Origin: Actinomycetes bacterium
GTDB taxonomy: Bacteria > Actinomycetota > Acidimicrobiia > Acidimicrobiales > RAAP-2
Assembly: GCA_021791145.1 (NCBI GenBank)
Contig: JAJYXE010000025.1
Location: 1-41,957 of the forward strand
DNA length: 41,957 bases
Direction of reading: 5' to 3'
Below, piece after piece: positions 7,750 to 16,043 of this stretch. The notes beneath the pieces are model-generated. The model had not been told where the DNA came from and made no database searches. It was given only the letters and a program-made list of their open reading frames with translations. How positions within the stretch are numbered: position 1 is the first letter of the stretch; the number at the start of each line of letters is the position of its first letter. The position numbers and the translations under genes are program-made.

Positions 7750-9043
7750 CGGGCTGCTCGCTCCGAACGGTGCGCTCGCCCCTGGCGCCGGCGACGCCCG
7801 GCTCGGCATGCTGCTCCCGCATCGGCGGGACCTGGCAGCCGAGGTGCCCTCCGGTACCGACGTCGTGATCGTTGGCGGTGGTCTCGCCGGGTGCGCGCTC
7901 GCCTACTTCCTCGCGATCGCCGGGGTCGAGGTCGTGGTGCTCGAGCGCGCCGAGCTGAACCGGGAGGCGTCGGGGACCAACGCAGGAAGCTTCCACTTCC
8001 AGATCGCGATCCATCAGCTGACCGGTGCCGGCTGGGATGCCGACCGGGATCGCCTGCTCGACGACGTGCGCTTCATGGCGCGCGCCGCGGCCATGTGGAG
8101 GGACCTCGAGCGTGAGCTGCGCGCAGACCTCGGAGTGCACGTGACCGGCGGCCTCATGGTCGCCGAGACGCCCGAGCAGCTCGGGCTCCTCGTCGAAAAG
8201 CAGCGCATCGAGCGTGAAGGCGGCCTCGAGACCGAGGTGTTGACCGGCGCTGAGCTGCGCAGCTTCGCGCCGTACCTCGCCGAGGACCTGCTGGGTGCGA
8301 CGTACTGCCCGAGCGAGGGGTACGCCAATCCCCTGGTGACCGCGCCGGCGTTTGCCGCGCGCGCGCTCGAGGCGGGTGCTGCCGTCCGCACGCACGTGCC
8401 GGTCTCAGGGATCGAGCGGCTCGACGGGCATGCGAAAGGTGCGTGCTACGTCGTGCGCCACGCCCGCGGTGAGCTGCGCGCGCGTCGGGTGGTGAACGCC
8501 GCAGGTGCGTGGGCGCCCGAGGTCGCCCGAGGCAACGGGCTCAGGCTGCCGCTCCGTGCCGAAGGGCTGCACGTGAACGTCACCGAGCCGAGAGCGCGGC
8601 TGTTGCATCCCGTCATCCAGCACATCGGCAGGCGCCTCACGCTGAAGCAGTCCGCGAACGGCACCTTCATCATCGGGGGTGGATGGCCTGCCCGGCCGGA
8701 GCCATGGCCGGCGCGCTACTCGATCCGTTGGAGCTCGCTGGCCGGCAACGCCGCAGTCGCTCGCAGGGTGGTGCCCGCGCTCGGTGACGTCCGGGTCATC
8801 CACACGTGGGCCGGCGTGTGGGCGGGGAGCGAGGATCTCCTACCGGTCGTCGGCGAGTCGGCACGTCTCCCGGGCTACTTCACCTTCGTGGTGCCGACCG
8901 GCTTCACGCTGGGGCCGCTCATGGCCAGTCTTCTCGCAGAGCAGATGACCCGGAGCACGAACGTGGCGTTGCTGCCTTCGGAGTACGGCCCCGATCGCGT
9001 GCCTGCGTTCGCAAGCGGCGCGCACCGACGTGCGGTGGGTTGA
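7742..9043 (+). CDS. FAD-dependent DAO-family oxidoreductase (HcnC / hydroxyproline DH beta type)
   Basis: 433-residue D-amino-acid-oxidase-fold subunit. VIVGGGLAGCALAYFLA with GGGLAG at 45-50 binds the ADP of FAD; LEREA-like residues then lead to SGTNAGSFHFQ, a hallmark close to the xNAGSLHFQ of HcnC and related glycine/hydroxyproline oxidase subunits. A C-terminal PVVGES...GFTLGP segment closes the FAD site. GTG at 7742 is the start closest to the domain and lies inside the end of the upstream gene (8-base overlap), as expected for coupled subunits. In known enzymes this subunit oxidises the CH-NH bond and the partner subunits take the electrons. The exact substrate (hydroxyproline, proline, glycine or an opine) is inferred only from context. 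Confidence 0.87.
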   Translation: MGDGLLAPNGALAPGAGDARLGMLLPHRRDLAAEVPSGTDVVIVGGGLAGCALAYFLAIAGVEVVVLERAELNREASGTNAGSFHFQIAIHQLTGAGWDADRDRLLDDVRFMARAAAMWRDLERELRADLGVHVTGGLMVAETPEQLGLLVEKQRIEREGGLETEVLTGAELRSFAPYLAEDLLGATYCPSEGYANPLVTAPAFAARALEAGAAVRTHVPVSGIERLDGHAKGACYVVRHARGELRARRVVNAAGAWAPEVARGNGLRLPLRAEGLHVNVTEPRARLLHPVIQHIGRRLTLKQSANGTFIIGGGWPARPEPWPARYSIRWSSLAGNAAVARRVVPALGDVRVIHTWAGVWAGSEDLLPVVGESARLPGYFTFVVPTGFTLGPLMASLLAEQMTRSTNVALLPSEYGPDRVPAFASGAHRRAVG

Positions 9044-9062
9044 CGGGTCGAAAGGAGGAAGG

Positions 9063-9995
9063 ATGAACCGCGACGACGTCGAATGGAAAGGGTACTGGCC
9101 GTCGTGCCCGACCCCGTATCGCGACGGCGGGGAGAAGGTGGACTTGGACGCGCTCCGGGAGCTGCTCGAGTACTACGTGAGCTGCGGCTTCCACGGGGTG
9201 CTCGTGAACGGGACGGTCGGGGAGTGGTTCTCCCAGACCGAGGACGAGCGCCGCGCCGTGGCGGAGACCGCGGTCGACCAGGTCGCGCACCGCATGACCG
9301 TCGTCATCGGCTGCACCGGCTACACCGCCAAGGAGGTGGCCGCGTACGGGCGCCACGCGATGAGCTGCGGCGCCGACGGGGTGGAGGCGAGCGCGCCGCC
9401 GTACTCGAAGCCGTTCCCCGAGGAGATCGTCCAGTACTACCGGGACATCTCCGACGCGCTCGAGGCGCCACTGCTCGTGTACAACTGGCCGCACGGCACG
9501 AACGTCGACATCGGCCCGGACCTCTTCGAGCGGCTCGTCGCCATCGACAACGTCGTGGCGGTGAAGGACAGCACGCCCAACGCCGAGCAGTTCTACGAGA
9601 CGGCGCGCCGGGTGGTCGGTGACGCACGCGTCTTCGGGCCGTTCATGACGCTGCGAGGCCTCGACGTGCTGCGGACGAGCGGCGGTGACGGGTTCATCGG
9701 CGGCGGCAGCCTCTTCGGCCCCCCTGACGCGGCCTTCTGGGAGGACTTCTGGCGCGGGGATCTCGAACGGTGCGAGGCGCACGCTCGCCGGAGCGAGGAG
9801 CTGTTCCCCGCGTTGTGGCTCCCCGGAGGCTGGGCCGGGGTCCACGGCGCCTACCAGAGCGAGCTCAAGGCTGCGATGGCGATGCTCGGGCAGCCTGGAG
9901 GCACGGTGCGGCGACCCCGTCTCCCCATCACCGACGAGAGCGCGCTCGAGGAGATCCGGACTGCGCTCATTGGCGCGGGGTTGGTCGAACGATGA
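9063..9995 (+). CDS. Dihydrodipicolinate-synthase-family lyase/deaminase
   Basis: 310-residue DapA-family class I aldolase. Lys168 in VAVKDSTPN is the Schiff-base lysine and Tyr140 in VYNWPHG is the catalytic tyrosine. The carboxylate loop reads GTVGEW (50-55) where most members have GTTGE, so one of the paired threonines is Val. An excellent AAAGGAGG ribosome-binding site lies just upstream. In hydroxyproline degradation a DapA homologue acts as pyrroline-4-hydroxy-2-carboxylate deaminase right after the three-subunit dehydrogenase. That is the most likely job here, though other 2-keto-acid aldolase roles (KdgD-like) are possible. The last four bases overlap the next gene. Confidence 0.85.
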   Translation: MNRDDVEWKGYWPSCPTPYRDGGEKVDLDALRELLEYYVSCGFHGVLVNGTVGEWFSQTEDERRAVAETAVDQVAHRMTVVIGCTGYTAKEVAAYGRHAMSCGADGVEASAPPYSKPFPEEIVQYYRDISDALEAPLLVYNWPHGTNVDIGPDLFERLVAIDNVVAVKDSTPNAEQFYETARRVVGDARVFGPFMTLRGLDVLRTSGGDGFIGGGSLFGPPDAAFWEDFWRGDLERCEAHARRSEELFPALWLPGGWAGVHGAYQSELKAAMAMLGQPGGTVRRPRLPITDESALEEIRTALIGAGLVER

Positions 9996-10957
9996 GCGCG
10001 TCCGTCGACCAGAGCATTCGCTCGCTGTTCAAAGGGGTTGACCACGTCGGCGTCGGGGTCGGGGACATGGACTCGGCTCTCGAGTGGTTCGCGCGTTCGC
10101 TCGGTTTCTCCGAGGTGCTCTTCGACTACACCGGTGAGCTGCCGGGGCTCGAGGAGCTGACCCGCCGGCGTCGCACTCGTGCCCGGGTGGCGATGCTCGC
10201 GAGTCCGTTCGCCACGCCGATCGGGCCGGGGCGGATCAAGCTCGTCCAGGTCCTCGAAGACGGCGGCACCCCACCGCTCCCCGGCGACGCGGGCTGGGGT
10301 GAGCTGGGCATCTGCGAGGTGTGCGTGCACGCCCGGGACGTCCCTGCCGTGCACGCGCAACTCGTCGCCGAGCACGGGTGCGTCGAGCTGATGGAGCCGG
10401 TGAGCGCGAAGGTGACCCCGTACGACCTGGACGTGGACCTCTCCTACGTCGCCGACCCCGAGGGCGGCAAGGTCGAGGTCCTCGAGTGGAAGGGGCTGTG
10501 GCGATCCTTGCCTGGCGAGCCACGCCTCGAGGGTGTGAACCACGTCGCGTTCGGTGTCTCGGACATGTCGGCCACGCGCGAGTTCTACGGCAGCCTCGGC
10601 TTCGCCCACCTCGTCTTGGAGAGCGATGGCTACTTCGAGCCGATGCGCCCGTGGTACCCGAGGGAGATGCCTCGTCAGCACATGATCCTCGTCCTCCCAG
10701 GGCAGGGTGCCGGCATCGAGCCGGTGCGGCTCCACCCCGAGACCCTCGATCGGCGAGGGGAGTGGGGGCATCGGGGCCCGATGGAGTTCGCGATCGGCGT
10801 GTCGAACCTGGATCGCGCCTACGAGCACCTCCGGCGCGCCGGGGTGCAGTTCCGCAGCGATCCGCAGCTCGTCGACGTCGGCACCGGCGAGTGGCGGTTC
10901 GCGTACTTCGAGGACCCCGACGGCCTCTACGTCTCGCTGGTCGAGGCGCGCTACTGA
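9992..10957 (+). CDS. Two-domain VOC (glyoxalase/dioxygenase) family protein
   Basis: 321-residue protein with two vicinal-oxygen-chelate modules. The first begins at VDHVGVGVGDMDSALEWF and ends near GGKVEVLEWKG; the second begins at VNHVAFGVSDMSATREFYGS and ends FAYFEDPDGLYVSLVEAR. Each module starts with the metal-binding His of the fold and ends in a Glu-containing strand (VEVLEW, VSLVEA), so at least one metal site looks intact. The start overlaps the aldolase stop (ATGA), placing it last in the operon 6193-10957. Enzymes of this type can be lyases, epimerases or extradiol-like dioxygenases; the reaction cannot be chosen from sequence alone. Confidence 0.82.
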   Translation: MSASVDQSIRSLFKGVDHVGVGVGDMDSALEWFARSLGFSEVLFDYTGELPGLEELTRRRRTRARVAMLASPFATPIGPGRIKLVQVLEDGGTPPLPGDAGWGELGICEVCVHARDVPAVHAQLVAEHGCVELMEPVSAKVTPYDLDVDLSYVADPEGGKVEVLEWKGLWRSLPGEPRLEGVNHVAFGVSDMSATREFYGSLGFAHLVLESDGYFEPMRPWYPREMPRQHMILVLPGQGAGIEPVRLHPETLDRRGEWGHRGPMEFAIGVSNLDRAYEHLRRAGVQFRSDPQLVDVGTGEWRFAYFEDPDGLYVSLVEARY

Positions 10958-11033
10958 GACGAGGTCTTCGGGCGTGCAGATCCCCGTTCCGGCGGAATTC
11001 CAATCGTCCGCGGTCGGTACGGGTCGTCTGCGC

Positions 11034-11062
11034 TTGACGCAGCACGGGTGCTGCTGGATAAT
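11034..11062 (+). promoter_or_regulatory. Sigma70-type promoter before the substrate-binding protein gene
   Basis: TTGACG (11034-11039), a 17-bp spacer and GATAAT (11057-11062) make a near-consensus promoter. Transcription would start about 11069, leaving a leader of roughly 320 bases before the ATG at 11391. The 433-bp gap 10958-11390 has no gene other than a possible 23-codon leader frame. Confidence 0.75.
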
Positions 11063-11084
11063 GATGCTCACGAAACGGAGAAGT

Positions 11085-11100
11085 GTTCGCAATGCGAACG
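11085..11100 (+). promoter_or_regulatory. Palindromic operator candidate GTTCGCAATGCGAAC
   Basis: The 15-bp word at 11085-11099 is a perfect 6-3-6 palindrome. It lies about 16-30 bases after the predicted start site. Close copies occur at 3155 and 6044, and a looser one (GTGCGCAATGCGCGC) at 13219-13233 just after this gene and before the second DUF885 gene. It is probably the binding site of a local repressor. Confidence 0.6.
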
Positions 11101-11131
11101 TAACCGTCCGTAGCGGTTCACTGGGAGGGAC

Positions 11132-11203
11132 GTGACAGCTCGGGCCAAGGGCGCTTCGTCCGAGGCACCGACGCGTGCGGACGCGTTGGTCAGGACGCCC
11201 TGA
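11132..11203 (+). CDS. Possible 23-residue leader peptide
   Basis: A GTG preceded by GGGAGGG at good spacing opens a 23-residue frame (MTARAKGASSEAPTRADALV and three more residues) in the long leader of the binding-protein gene. There is no similarity to rely on and no run of codons for one amino acid. It may be a regulatory upstream frame, a remnant of a lost gene, or chance. Confidence 0.2.
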   Translation: MTARAKGASSEAPTRADALVRTP

Positions 11204-11390
11204 GAGGTCCGGCGCACGGTCCGATCGACGGGCAGCCCGCGAGCGTGGCATTCACACGAGCACGACACGAGCACGAGGATCACAAGAGGAAAAGGGTGAG
11301 GTGAAGGGCCGACGTGCGAGGGAGTCCCTCTCGGCCCGGTCCGCTCACTGCTCTTTCGCAGGTTCGCAGGCTCGCAAGAAAGGATGCGCA

Positions 11391-13211
11391 ATGCAGAAGG
11401 CCGGTAAGCAGCACAGGACGCGTCGAGTGGGCCTCCGCCCTGCGGTCGGCCTCCTGCCGGCGCTCGCTCTCGCAGCGGCACTGGTCGGCCTGAACGCACC
11501 CGTCAGTGGTGCGACCGTCCGTTCGACGCACCGCGCGCCTGCGGCCACGAAGGCGAAGTACGGCGGCACGCTCTACATGGTCGGCACAGGCGACGTCGAC
11601 TACATGGATCCGAACATCGACTTCGGCACCGTGACAAACCTGGCGCTTCGCATGTATACCGAACCGCTGCTCGGCTACCCGGCCACGCCCGGCAAGACGA
11701 CGAAGCTCATCCCTGCTCTCGCCGAGGCACCTCCGGTGGTCAGCCACGGTGGGCTCGAGTACACCTTCACCATCCGAAAGGGTGTCGAGTGGGACACCAC
11801 CCCTCCGCGTCAGGTCACCGGAGCCGACATCCTCCGGGGTCTCGAGAGGACGTGCAATCCGTACAAGCCGTCGGCCGCCCTTTCCGAGTACGAGACACTC
11901 ATCGTCGGTCTCAAGCAATTCTGCTCAGGCTTCGAGAAGGTCGCGCCCAAGGTGCCGGCGATGAGCCAGTACATGAGCTCGCACACCGTGAGCGGCGTGG
12001 TGCTCGATCCGAGGAACCCGCGCCAGATCAGCTTCGAGCTGACGCAACGGGCGGTGTACTTCCCGTCGTTCATGTCGGCGTTTCCAGGCTTCTACGGGGC
12101 GCCGGTCGAGTACGACCAATATCTCCCCACGAGCCTCACACTCGCGCATCACCTGATCTCGGACGGTCCGTACCGGGTGGTGTCGTACGACCCGGGGAAG
12201 AGCATCGTGTTCGAGCGGAACCCGGTGTGGAAGGCTTCGCTGGACCCGTTGAGCAAGGCCTACGTCAACAAGATCGTCGTGACCGAGACGGTGAGTGCGA
12301 CAACCGCCTTCGAGGAGCTGAAGGCGAACACACCCCACGCCGACATGCTCTGGGGGGCGACGGAGGTGCCGACCGAGGACATCCCCGGACTTCTCGCCTC
12401 CAAGACACCGAATTTCCAGTTGGCCCCCACCGGAGGTGAGACACCGTTCATCATCTTCAACTTCGCCGATCCGAACGACAATGGCGCGGTCAAGACACTG
12501 AAGGTGCGTCAGGCGATCTCCTACGCGATCGACCGCACAGCCCTCGTCCGGGATGCGGGCGGGCCTCAGGTCCAGCCGCCGATGACCCAGGCACTTCCGC
12601 CGACCACCCTGAAGACAACAGTCCACGGGAAGAACTTCAATTTGTACCCCTACGATCCGGCCAAGGCGAAGAAGCTGCTGGGCAAGCGCCACCTGAAGCT
12701 GAAGCTCCTGTACACCTCGAGTGACCCGGTCCAGACGAAGATGTTCCAGACGATCGAGTACGACCTTTCGCAGGTCGGGGTCAAGCTCTCGGGCATTGGA
12801 GTGCCGATCCAGACATACTATGCGAAGTACCTTCTGACACCGGGGGTCGCGAAGCGCGGAGTGTGGGACATGGCGATGGACGCCGAGTTCCCGACATGGT
12901 ACGGCGACAACGCGTTCGACTTCATCTTCTCCGTCTTCGACACGAAGGCGCAGGCACCCGTCGGAGGCAACCTGAGCCTCTACTCGAACGCGACGTTGGA
13001 CGGGATCATCGCGAAGGCTGAGACCGCTCCAACCGTCACAATCGCCAATCGCTACTGGTACGAAGCCGACAAGTTCGTCATGCAGCAGGCGGTCGTCTAT
13101 CCGGTGACCGCGATCAACTACGCGGTGTACCACTCGAGCCAGTTGCACAACGCGGTGTTCGTGCCGGACCTCGAAGAGTTCGATCCGACCAATGTGTGGC
13201 TGTCGAGCTGA
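11391..13211 (+). CDS. Extracellular solute-binding protein, family 5 (peptide/nickel ABC type)
   Basis: 606-residue periplasmic-binding-type protein (DppA/OppA family). An N-terminal signal segment with hydrophobic core LLPALALAAALVGL ends near VSGA. There is no lipobox cysteine, so it is not an obvious lipoprotein. The mature protein starts KYGGTLYMVG and contains LEYTFTIRKGVEWDTTPPR, the family's usual 'YTFxLRxGVKW' segment, then VTGADILRGLER and SDGPYRVVSYDPGKSIVFERNP. ATG at 11391 has AAGAAAGGA six bases upstream. No permease or ATPase gene for an ABC importer occurs within the window, so the protein is orphaned here. The neighbouring amino-acid oxidation genes suggest a peptide or amino-acid derivative ligand. 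Confidence 0.88.
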   Translation: MQKAGKQHRTRRVGLRPAVGLLPALALAAALVGLNAPVSGATVRSTHRAPAATKAKYGGTLYMVGTGDVDYMDPNIDFGTVTNLALRMYTEPLLGYPATPGKTTKLIPALAEAPPVVSHGGLEYTFTIRKGVEWDTTPPRQVTGADILRGLERTCNPYKPSAALSEYETLIVGLKQFCSGFEKVAPKVPAMSQYMSSHTVSGVVLDPRNPRQISFELTQRAVYFPSFMSAFPGFYGAPVEYDQYLPTSLTLAHHLISDGPYRVVSYDPGKSIVFERNPVWKASLDPLSKAYVNKIVVTETVSATTAFEELKANTPHADMLWGATEVPTEDIPGLLASKTPNFQLAPTGGETPFIIFNFADPNDNGAVKTLKVRQAISYAIDRTALVRDAGGPQVQPPMTQALPPTTLKTTVHGKNFNLYPYDPAKAKKLLGKRHLKLKLLYTSSDPVQTKMFQTIEYDLSQVGVKLSGIGVPIQTYYAKYLLTPGVAKRGVWDMAMDAEFPTWYGDNAFDFIFSVFDTKAQAPVGGNLSLYSNATLDGIIAKAETAPTVTIANRYWYEADKFVMQQAVVYPVTAINYAVYHSSQLHNAVFVPDLEEFDPTNVWLSS

Positions 13212-13323
13212 GGGGATCGTGCGCAATGCGCGCGATGCGCGAGCCCGACCACGCTGCCCGCTTGCCTCGGCGAGCCGGTGGCCACGCTGATCCGGGAGGG
13301 ATGAGCAGAGGGGAGCCGGCGCC

Positions 13324-15027
13324 GTGGACGAGATGGTGCATCCCCGGAGGTCGGTGACCGCCGACGAGCTGGCTGCGGCGCTGCTGGACCTCCATGTGCG
13401 CTTCCATCCGTTGGACGAGTCGATCTTCGGCCTGGCCGACGGGAACGATCGGCTCCCGGACCTGAGCGTGCAGGCGCAGGACGAGGAGGTTGCCGCCCTG
13501 CGCCAGGTGGCGAGCAAGGCTGCGCAGCTCGAGGTCGGCGGTGCGGAGGAGAGCGCGCTGCAGACGGGCGATCTCGTCCGGTACAGCGCGTCGGTCAAGG
13601 CAGAGGCTGCCGCGGTCCCCTCGATCGAGTTCACGGTCGGGGACTTCCAAGCAGCGCCGGTGTCCTGGGTCCTGACCGTGGTGCCGAAGCTCCCCCTGCA
13701 GACGCCCGAGCAGGCGGGTTCCTACCTGCGCGTGCTCGAGGAGCTCCCGAGGTTCCTGGCGCAGGCACGCGCCCGGCATGTCCGGGGAGTGGAAACAGGG
13801 AGGACTCCGGTCCGACGACTGGTGGAGGCGGCGATCGTCCAGCTCGACTCGCTCCTCTCGGATCCTGGCGTGGGCGGGTTGCGCCGGACGCGTCCTGGCG
13901 ACGCAGCGTTCGGCGAGCGCGTGGAGCAGGCCGTGGAGCGAGCCGTGCGGCCCGCGCTGGCCGGCTATCGCCAGACCCTGGCATCCCGGCTCCTCGAAGC
14001 AGGTCGCGAGGACGACCAGTGCGGGCTGTGTCACCTGCCCGGCGGCGAGTCCATGTACCTCGCCCTCGCGCGTCTGCACACGTCGGTCGAGGCGGATCCC
14101 CGAGCGCTTCACCGTAGCGGTCTCGACATCGCCGAGCGGATCAAGGAGGAGTACCGGCAGATTGGCGCGCGCCTGTGGAAGACGACCGACTTCGGCGGCA
14201 TCGTGGCCCGGCTGCGCGAGGACCCCGAGCTCCGCTACCACTCGGGCGAGGAGATCCTCTCGGATGCTCGCTCGGCGCTGGCGCGAGCCGAAGAGGCCCT
14301 GGGGCGCTGGTTCCGAGCGGTGCCTCGGGCCAGGTGCCTGGTCGAGCCGATGCCGGCCGTCGAGGCCGTGGCGGTGAGCGCACTGCCGGCCTACTACATG
14401 CCTGGCGCGCTCGACGGCTCGTGCCAGGCGACGTACTTCGTCAACACCTCGAGCGCGGCCGAGCGCTCACGTGCCGACACGGAGCCGGTCGCGTTCCACG
14501 AGTCGGTTCCGGGCCACCACCTCCATCTGAGCATCGCCCATGAGCAACCAGGGCTCACGTTGGCGCGTCGGGTGCTGCACGACACCGCCTGTGTCGAGGG
14601 ATGGGCCTTCTACACGGAGGGCCTGGCGGACGAGATGGGTCTGTACAGCAGCGAGCTCGCCCGGCTCGGCATGCTCACCGCCGAGATGTGGCGTGCCGGG
14701 CGGCTGGTCGTGGACAGCGGGCTCCATGTGCTCGGCTGGAGCCGCCAGCAGGCGATCGACTGGTTCTCCGCCAACGTGGCGCTCCCAAAGCTCGTGATCG
14801 AAGCCGAAGTGAACCGCTACATCACCTTTCCCGCTCAGGCGCTGTCCTCGATGGTCGGCCGGCTCGAGCTCGAGCGCCTCCGGCGCGACGCCGCCAGGCG
14901 GCTCGGGCACCGGTTCGATCTGCGCACATTCCACGACGTCGTGGTGCGAGCGGGCCCCCTGCCGCTGGCGGCGATGAGCGGCGTCGTCGACCGGTGGATC
15001 GCACGGACTCTCGATTCGGAGAGTTAG
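13324..15027 (+). CDS. DUF885-family metallohydrolase (second copy)
   Basis: 567-residue DUF885 protein. HESVPGHH gives His392-Glu393 and His398, the canonical HExxPGH form of this family, and VEGWAFYTEG gives Glu425 as probable third metal ligand. CLVEPMP and PAYYMPGALDGS upstream are usual family landmarks. It differs strongly from the DUF885 protein at 4231, which has HEGVH instead, so this is not a recent duplication. The GTG start has AGAGGGGAG about nine bases upstream; an in-frame ATG at 13333 is an alternative. It follows the binding-protein gene by 112 bp, which include the operator-like word at 13219, and probably processes the imported ligand. Confidence 0.85.
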   Translation: MDEMVHPRRSVTADELAAALLDLHVRFHPLDESIFGLADGNDRLPDLSVQAQDEEVAALRQVASKAAQLEVGGAEESALQTGDLVRYSASVKAEAAAVPSIEFTVGDFQAAPVSWVLTVVPKLPLQTPEQAGSYLRVLEELPRFLAQARARHVRGVETGRTPVRRLVEAAIVQLDSLLSDPGVGGLRRTRPGDAAFGERVEQAVERAVRPALAGYRQTLASRLLEAGREDDQCGLCHLPGGESMYLALARLHTSVEADPRALHRSGLDIAERIKEEYRQIGARLWKTTDFGGIVARLREDPELRYHSGEEILSDARSALARAEEALGRWFRAVPRARCLVEPMPAVEAVAVSALPAYYMPGALDGSCQATYFVNTSSAAERSRADTEPVAFHESVPGHHLHLSIAHEQPGLTLARRVLHDTACVEGWAFYTEGLADEMGLYSSELARLGMLTAEMWRAGRLVVDSGLHVLGWSRQQAIDWFSANVALPKLVIEAEVNRYITFPAQALSSMVGRLELERLRRDAARRLGHRFDLRTFHDVVVRAGPLPLAAMSGVVDRWIARTLDSES

Positions 15028-15048
15028 GGTCAGACGCACGAAGACGTG

Positions 15049-15153
15049 GCCGAGGCGTTCTTCGGCTCTACTTCCTCTGCGGTCGCCCAGCACAGCGCAG
15101 GGTGATTGGGGGGCTCCGGTCCGTTTGCTCGGGTGCTCGTGCGGCCCGAGCAC
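15049..15153. terminator. Two hairpins between convergent genes
   Basis: GCCGAGG (15049-15055) pairs with CTTCGGC (15060-15066) across a CGTT loop and is followed by a pyrimidine-rich TCTACTTCCTCT. This is a plausible intrinsic terminator for the DUF885 gene. A second stem, GTGCTCG (15133-15139) with CGAGCAC (15147-15153), could serve the opposite gene. The 242-bp gap has no gene. Confidence 0.5.
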
Positions 15154-15172
15154 GAGAGCGCGGCGACGGATC

Positions 15173-15257
15173 GGCCAGCTCGTGCAGGGATGCGGCTCCT
15201 CGTCCACCACGAACGCCACACGCGGATCAGATGGGCCAGCTCGCGCGGGGATGCGGC
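15173..15257. repeat. 24-bp direct repeat, 61 bp apart
   Basis: The stretch 15173-15196 (beginning GGCCAGCTCG, ending GGGATGCGGC) is repeated at 15234-15257 with two substitutions. Both copies are in the noncoding gap between convergent genes. It looks like a local duplication. Confidence 0.6.
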
Positions 15258-15269
15258 GGTTCGCCCAGG

Positions 15270-16043
15270 TCAGTACCCGGCCAGGATGGTCTGCAGCCTG
15301 GCCAGCCGGTCAGGCTCGAGCATGCTGCGCAGCCGCGCTGCGCAGGCTGGGCGCCGTCCCCACAGCACGAGGAGCCGAGCCGCCGGGTCCGCCTCGATCA
15401 CGTCCGGGGCATCGCTCGGTTCTGCCCAGGACAGCGATCCCGCACCTCGGTCAACCGTGACGAGGAGGTCTCGCGAGCCGGGGCAGCGCAGGCGCACAGC
15501 CAGCGGTTCACGAGCCGCCGGGTCGCTGCGAAGGCCCGCCAGCAGCGAGTCGGCCAGCAGGGCGACCGAGTGCTCGACGAGCACCGGCTGGCCGAGCAGG
15601 CTCGAGCCGACCTCGTCGTCGCCGAGCAGGTCCCAACGATGGATCGCGAACTCCTGGCGCATGTGAGTGACCAGCTCCGCGACCGGCAGCCCCCAGCCAA
15701 CTTCGGGGTTGGCCGCGGCCGGGCCAGCCTTCAGCATCGCCGTGAACGCTTCGGCCATCCGAAATTCGGCGGCGACGAGGTGGCGGCGCAACGCCGAATC
15801 CGGCATGGCTCGATATGGCGGCTCGCGAACGTCCCAGGATCCGAATTCGGGCACCGGCTGGCCGGAGAGATGTGCCTCGACCTGGTTGGCGAAAGCGTCG
15901 GCACCCGAGGCCAAGTGCGCGATGACCTCGTGCGCAGTCCACCCGCGGCACGCGCTCACCCCATTGGGCGGCGTGTTCTCGAGTGCTTCGAAGAACGCGG
16001 CGGCCTCCTCCGACATGGCCGAGCACCCTTCCGTCGTGGCCAT
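15270..16043 (-). CDS. Maleylpyruvate-isomerase-family, mycothiol-dependent-type protein
   Basis: 257-residue MDMPI/DinB-like protein. The N-terminal helical bundle contains WTAHEVIAHLASGADAF, the usual segment with the first metal His, and RQEFAIHRWDLLGD, the helix with the second His and Asp. A C-terminal alpha/beta domain ends with DPAARLLVLWGRRPA, a standard motif in these actinobacterial proteins. The family includes maleylpyruvate isomerase and many mycothiol S-transferases of unknown substrate. The gene is divergent from the FAD oxidase at 16206. A start at the second Met (16016) is equally plausible because MSEEAAAF begins the domain directly. Confidence 0.8.
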   Translation of the reverse strand: MATTEGCSAMSEEAAAFFEALENTPPNGVSACRGWTAHEVIAHLASGADAFANQVEAHLSGQPVPEFGSWDVREPPYRAMPDSALRRHLVAAEFRMAEAFTAMLKAGPAAANPEVGWGLPVAELVTHMRQEFAIHRWDLLGDDEVGSSLLGQPVLVEHSVALLADSLLAGLRSDPAAREPLAVRLRCPGSRDLLVTVDRGAGSLSWAEPSDAPDVIEADPAARLLVLWGRRPACAARLRSMLEPDRLARLQTILAGY

